A stretch of 64,000 nucleotides of DNA, from contig NZ_QHCS01000001.1 of assembly GCF_003545875.1 (NCBI RefSeq), forward strand, positions 1,499,501 through 1,563,500, in the 5' to 3' direction. Shown piece by piece: positions 62,248 through 64,000 of the stretch. Origin of the DNA: Leptospira stimsonii (GTDB taxonomy: Bacteria; Spirochaetota; Leptospiria; Leptospirales; Leptospiraceae). How positions within the stretch are numbered: position 1 is the stretch's first letter; every line of letters starts with the position of its first letter. A program made the position numbers and the translations under genes. Below the pieces are notes generated by a model. It worked only from the letters and a program-made list of their open reading frames with translations, did not search any database and had not been told where the DNA came from.

Positions 62248-63735
62248 TTAAAACTCTACTGTGGCTCTTAAAAGGATCCACCTGTCCATTGCCGAGTAGG
62301 CAACCACTCCGAAATTGCCTACTCCGTTAAACTGCGCCAAATAATCTCTCTGTGTCCGAGCGTTTCCAGCCTGATCAACGTAGACGTTTTGTCCAACGCC
62401 GTTGGAATCGTAATTTTTATTTTCTACGTAACCCAGTGCCAACTTAAACTGAGGGGAAACAAGCCATTCTAAAAATATGCTCACCCTTCTAAACGAACTC
62501 TTGCTGGAATAACCGTTGTTATTCGTTTCCGTCAAAGAGTTTTGAATCTGCGGCGATAAAGGTGCGTTTGCGATAGGAACTCCGAAACCGGGAAGGAATT
62601 CTTTTTGACTGGTTTCAGTCGTTCCCATTGTTCCGTTGCTACCTGTTCCTCTTTCGAATCTTCCTAAAAGAGAAAAGTCACCGAGTCCGAGAGAAAGCCA
62701 AGCGTAAGCGCTTCTCCCGTAGCTATCTTTACCATAAACCAGAGGAGTTGAATACAGTTGCATTCTATCTCGGATCTCTCCTCCGTTCTGCCTTTTGAAA
62801 AAAGCTCCCAATCCTAAATTCCATTTCAAGGAACCGGTCCAAACAAAATTGACTTCGGAACCGGCAGTGTCCGATTGTAAGGCCCGTTTGTTTTTCACGA
62901 GAACCGTATTCAGATTGAGGTCGTTCGGGAGACATCCGGTCTTTCCTTCATAACATTCATAACCGGCGGAACCGAAGGCATTTTCTTTTCTGTAAAAAAG
63001 ATGAAAGCCCGCCTTGGTTTTTTCGTCTAACTGCGGTTCAACGGAAAATCTTGCGGAAATGTCCATTCCCGAAGAATTTATATTCTGCGCTTCCCTGTAA
63101 CCTTCGCCGTTACTCACCATCAGTTGAGAACTAACCGCGGACCATTTACCGGTCGCGCTTAAGCCTAAATCCGCGGGTTGAGGGGAGAACCCCAAGGATT
63201 CAAGCGGCGCTCGATCGATATATCTCCATTTCCAATAATTGCTCCACTGAGTATACGTATGAGGAAGTTCCTGCATCCCGAAGTTCAGGGTATAACTTCC
63301 GAGCGCGGTTTCCCATGTTTTTTTAACACTTGCCCGTCTGACGCTGATAATATAAGGATTTTGCTTGTTTCCGCCGTCGGATCGTGTATCCGCTGTTAGC
63401 TGGGAATTGCGAATTAATTCGCCCCAGAGTTCGGTCTGTATTCCGGTTTCTTGAAACGTTTTGGAGATCATGAGCAGGGTCCAGGGAGTGGAAAATCCCG
63501 ATTTATCGTTTTGGCTCATATAAGGATTCGCCGGCGCGTTTTGTCCCGTTGTCGACAATGCGGTTGCTTCGTTCTGTATTTTGGCACCGTAAGAAGGGGA
63601 GATTACGGCTCTCACGTCTAAACCGTAGTAAGCGTCCGGTTCGTCTTTTTTTGTTGTAACGACTTCCTCAGCGTTCATATTCTGGACCAGAAATAAGGAT
63701 AATAGCAGAATAAAGTATATTTGAATTCTTTTCAT
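62248..63735 (-). CDS. outer-membrane beta-barrel protein
   Basis: 495 aa. Signal peptide IYFILLLSLFLVQNMNAEE. The mature part shows strands of alternating aromatic and polar residues throughout (WTLLMISKTFQETGIQTELW, SYTLNFGMQELPHTYTQW, SLKWNLGLGAFFKRQN, RVSIFLEWLVSPQFKLALGY) and ends in WILLRATVEF, with the terminal Phe that the BAM machinery recognises. It resembles porin or alginate-export-type barrels of unknown cargo. CAGGGGAATC precedes the ATG. It is first in the operon with FecR. Confidence 0.83.
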   Translation of the reverse strand: MKRIQIYFILLLSLFLVQNMNAEEVVTTKKDEPDAYYGLDVRAVISPSYGAKIQNEATALSTTGQNAPANPYMSQNDKSGFSTPWTLLMISKTFQETGIQTELWGELIRNSQLTADTRSDGGNKQNPYIISVRRASVKKTWETALGSYTLNFGMQELPHTYTQWSNYWKWRYIDRAPLESLGFSPQPADLGLSATGKWSAVSSQLMVSNGEGYREAQNINSSGMDISARFSVEPQLDEKTKAGFHLFYRKENAFGSAGYECYEGKTGCLPNDLNLNTVLVKNKRALQSDTAGSEVNFVWTGSLKWNLGLGAFFKRQNGGEIRDRMQLYSTPLVYGKDSYGRSAYAWLSLGLGDFSLLGRFERGTGSNGTMGTTETSQKEFLPGFGVPIANAPLSPQIQNSLTETNNNGYSSKSSFRRVSIFLEWLVSPQFKLALGYVENKNYDSNGVGQNVYVDQAGNARTQRDYLAQFNGVGNFGVVAYSAMDRWILLRATVEF

Positions 63736-63958
63736 GATTCCCCTGAACCGTTACTAAGAATAAAAAACTTTTTTCCGTCAATTTTTTCTGCGTTTTCATC
63801 CCCCATCTTTCTTCTTAAAAAAAAAGAATCAGGGCAATTCTTTTCCTGAAAATATGTCTGTCTTGGAAATGAACTTCACTTTTTAGGGAATTAAGACGGT
63901 AAATCTGGAATGACGAGAAATAAATTATGCGCTTAAATGCTCTTCTAAGCAGGTGAAA
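63736..63958. other. intergenic spacer
   Basis: About 220 bases between divergent genes. AT-rich; no clear hairpin or repeat. It presumably carries two promoters. Confidence 0.4.
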
Positions 63959-64000
63959 ATGATAAACTCCGGCCGCCGCATTCGTTGGTTTAAACTGTTC
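63959..64000 (+). CDS. possible start of a gene cut by the window edge
   Basis: ATG at 63959 opens a frame of 14 codons (MINSGRRIRWFKLF) that runs off the end. AGCAGGTG lies about 5 bases upstream as a ribosome site. The basic start followed by a hydrophobic beginning would suit a membrane protein, but too little is visible to say more. Confidence 0.35.
   Translation, partial: MINSGRRIRWFKLF

Overview
The window reads as chromosomal DNA of a Leptospira (Spirochaetes). The signs are many short-signal lipoproteins with spirochaete-type lipoboxes, a dense set of sensor kinases, cyclases and EAL proteins, an ahpC-sufB pair with an upstream PerR-like box, beta-oxidation genes, and families typical of the genus (DUF1566 lipoprotein, TMEM43, DUF2079). 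Species cannot be assigned from the sequence alone. No prophage, insertion sequence, rRNA or CRISPR array was seen. One tRNA gene (tRNA-Leu, CAA) is present.

Layout. 1-3.2 kb: a CO2/bicarbonate block with a truncated SbtA-type bicarbonate permease, an exported beta-carbonic anhydrase, a small winged-helix regulator and crotonyl-CoA carboxylase/reductase; a similar palindromic operator lies upstream of both metabolic units. 3.6-6.3 kb: alkane monooxygenase, rubredoxin and an ArsM-like methyltransferase. 6.4-8.3 kb: a lipoprotein and an MFS transporter. 8.4-22.2 kb: a signalling island with a FIST-adenylate cyclase, a degenerate GGDEF-EAL protein, a cNMP-binding patatin phospholipase, and a tightly packed operon of kinase, Rcp1-like regulator, REC-kinase and REC-EAL protein.

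22.6-23.5 kb: a gene-poor stretch with dispersed short repeats and a tandem array of 3' half copies of the adjacent tRNA-Leu. 23.5-32.4 kb: a hotdog thioesterase, a very Pro/Gly-rich membrane protein, a coupled operon of cytochrome-c-like lipoprotein, YceI and beta-barrel protein, a transglutaminase-like protein, a chemoreceptor and a lipoprotein. 32.6-36.3 kb: a DUF1499 protein and the ahpC-sufB oxidative-stress unit, embedded in repeat-rich spacers.

36.8-46.3 kb: a DUF1566 lipoprotein, a kinase with six PAS domains, a membrane AraC regulator, a CocE/PepX-like hydrolase lipoprotein and a TPR protein. 46.3-52.5 kb: a fatty-acid degradation unit (FadH-like dienoyl-CoA reductase, acyl-CoA dehydrogenase) diverging from a TetR regulator, with two matching operators between them. 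52.8-63.7 kb: cell-envelope genes (TMEM43 protein, two giant lipoproteins in tandem, DUF1761 protein, and an outer-membrane protein with a FecR/heme-motif protein). The best candidates for something undescribed are the shared CO2-block operator, the tRNA-Leu half-gene array, the lipoprotein cytochrome/YceI/barrel operon and the cyclase/cNMP-patatin neighbourhood.
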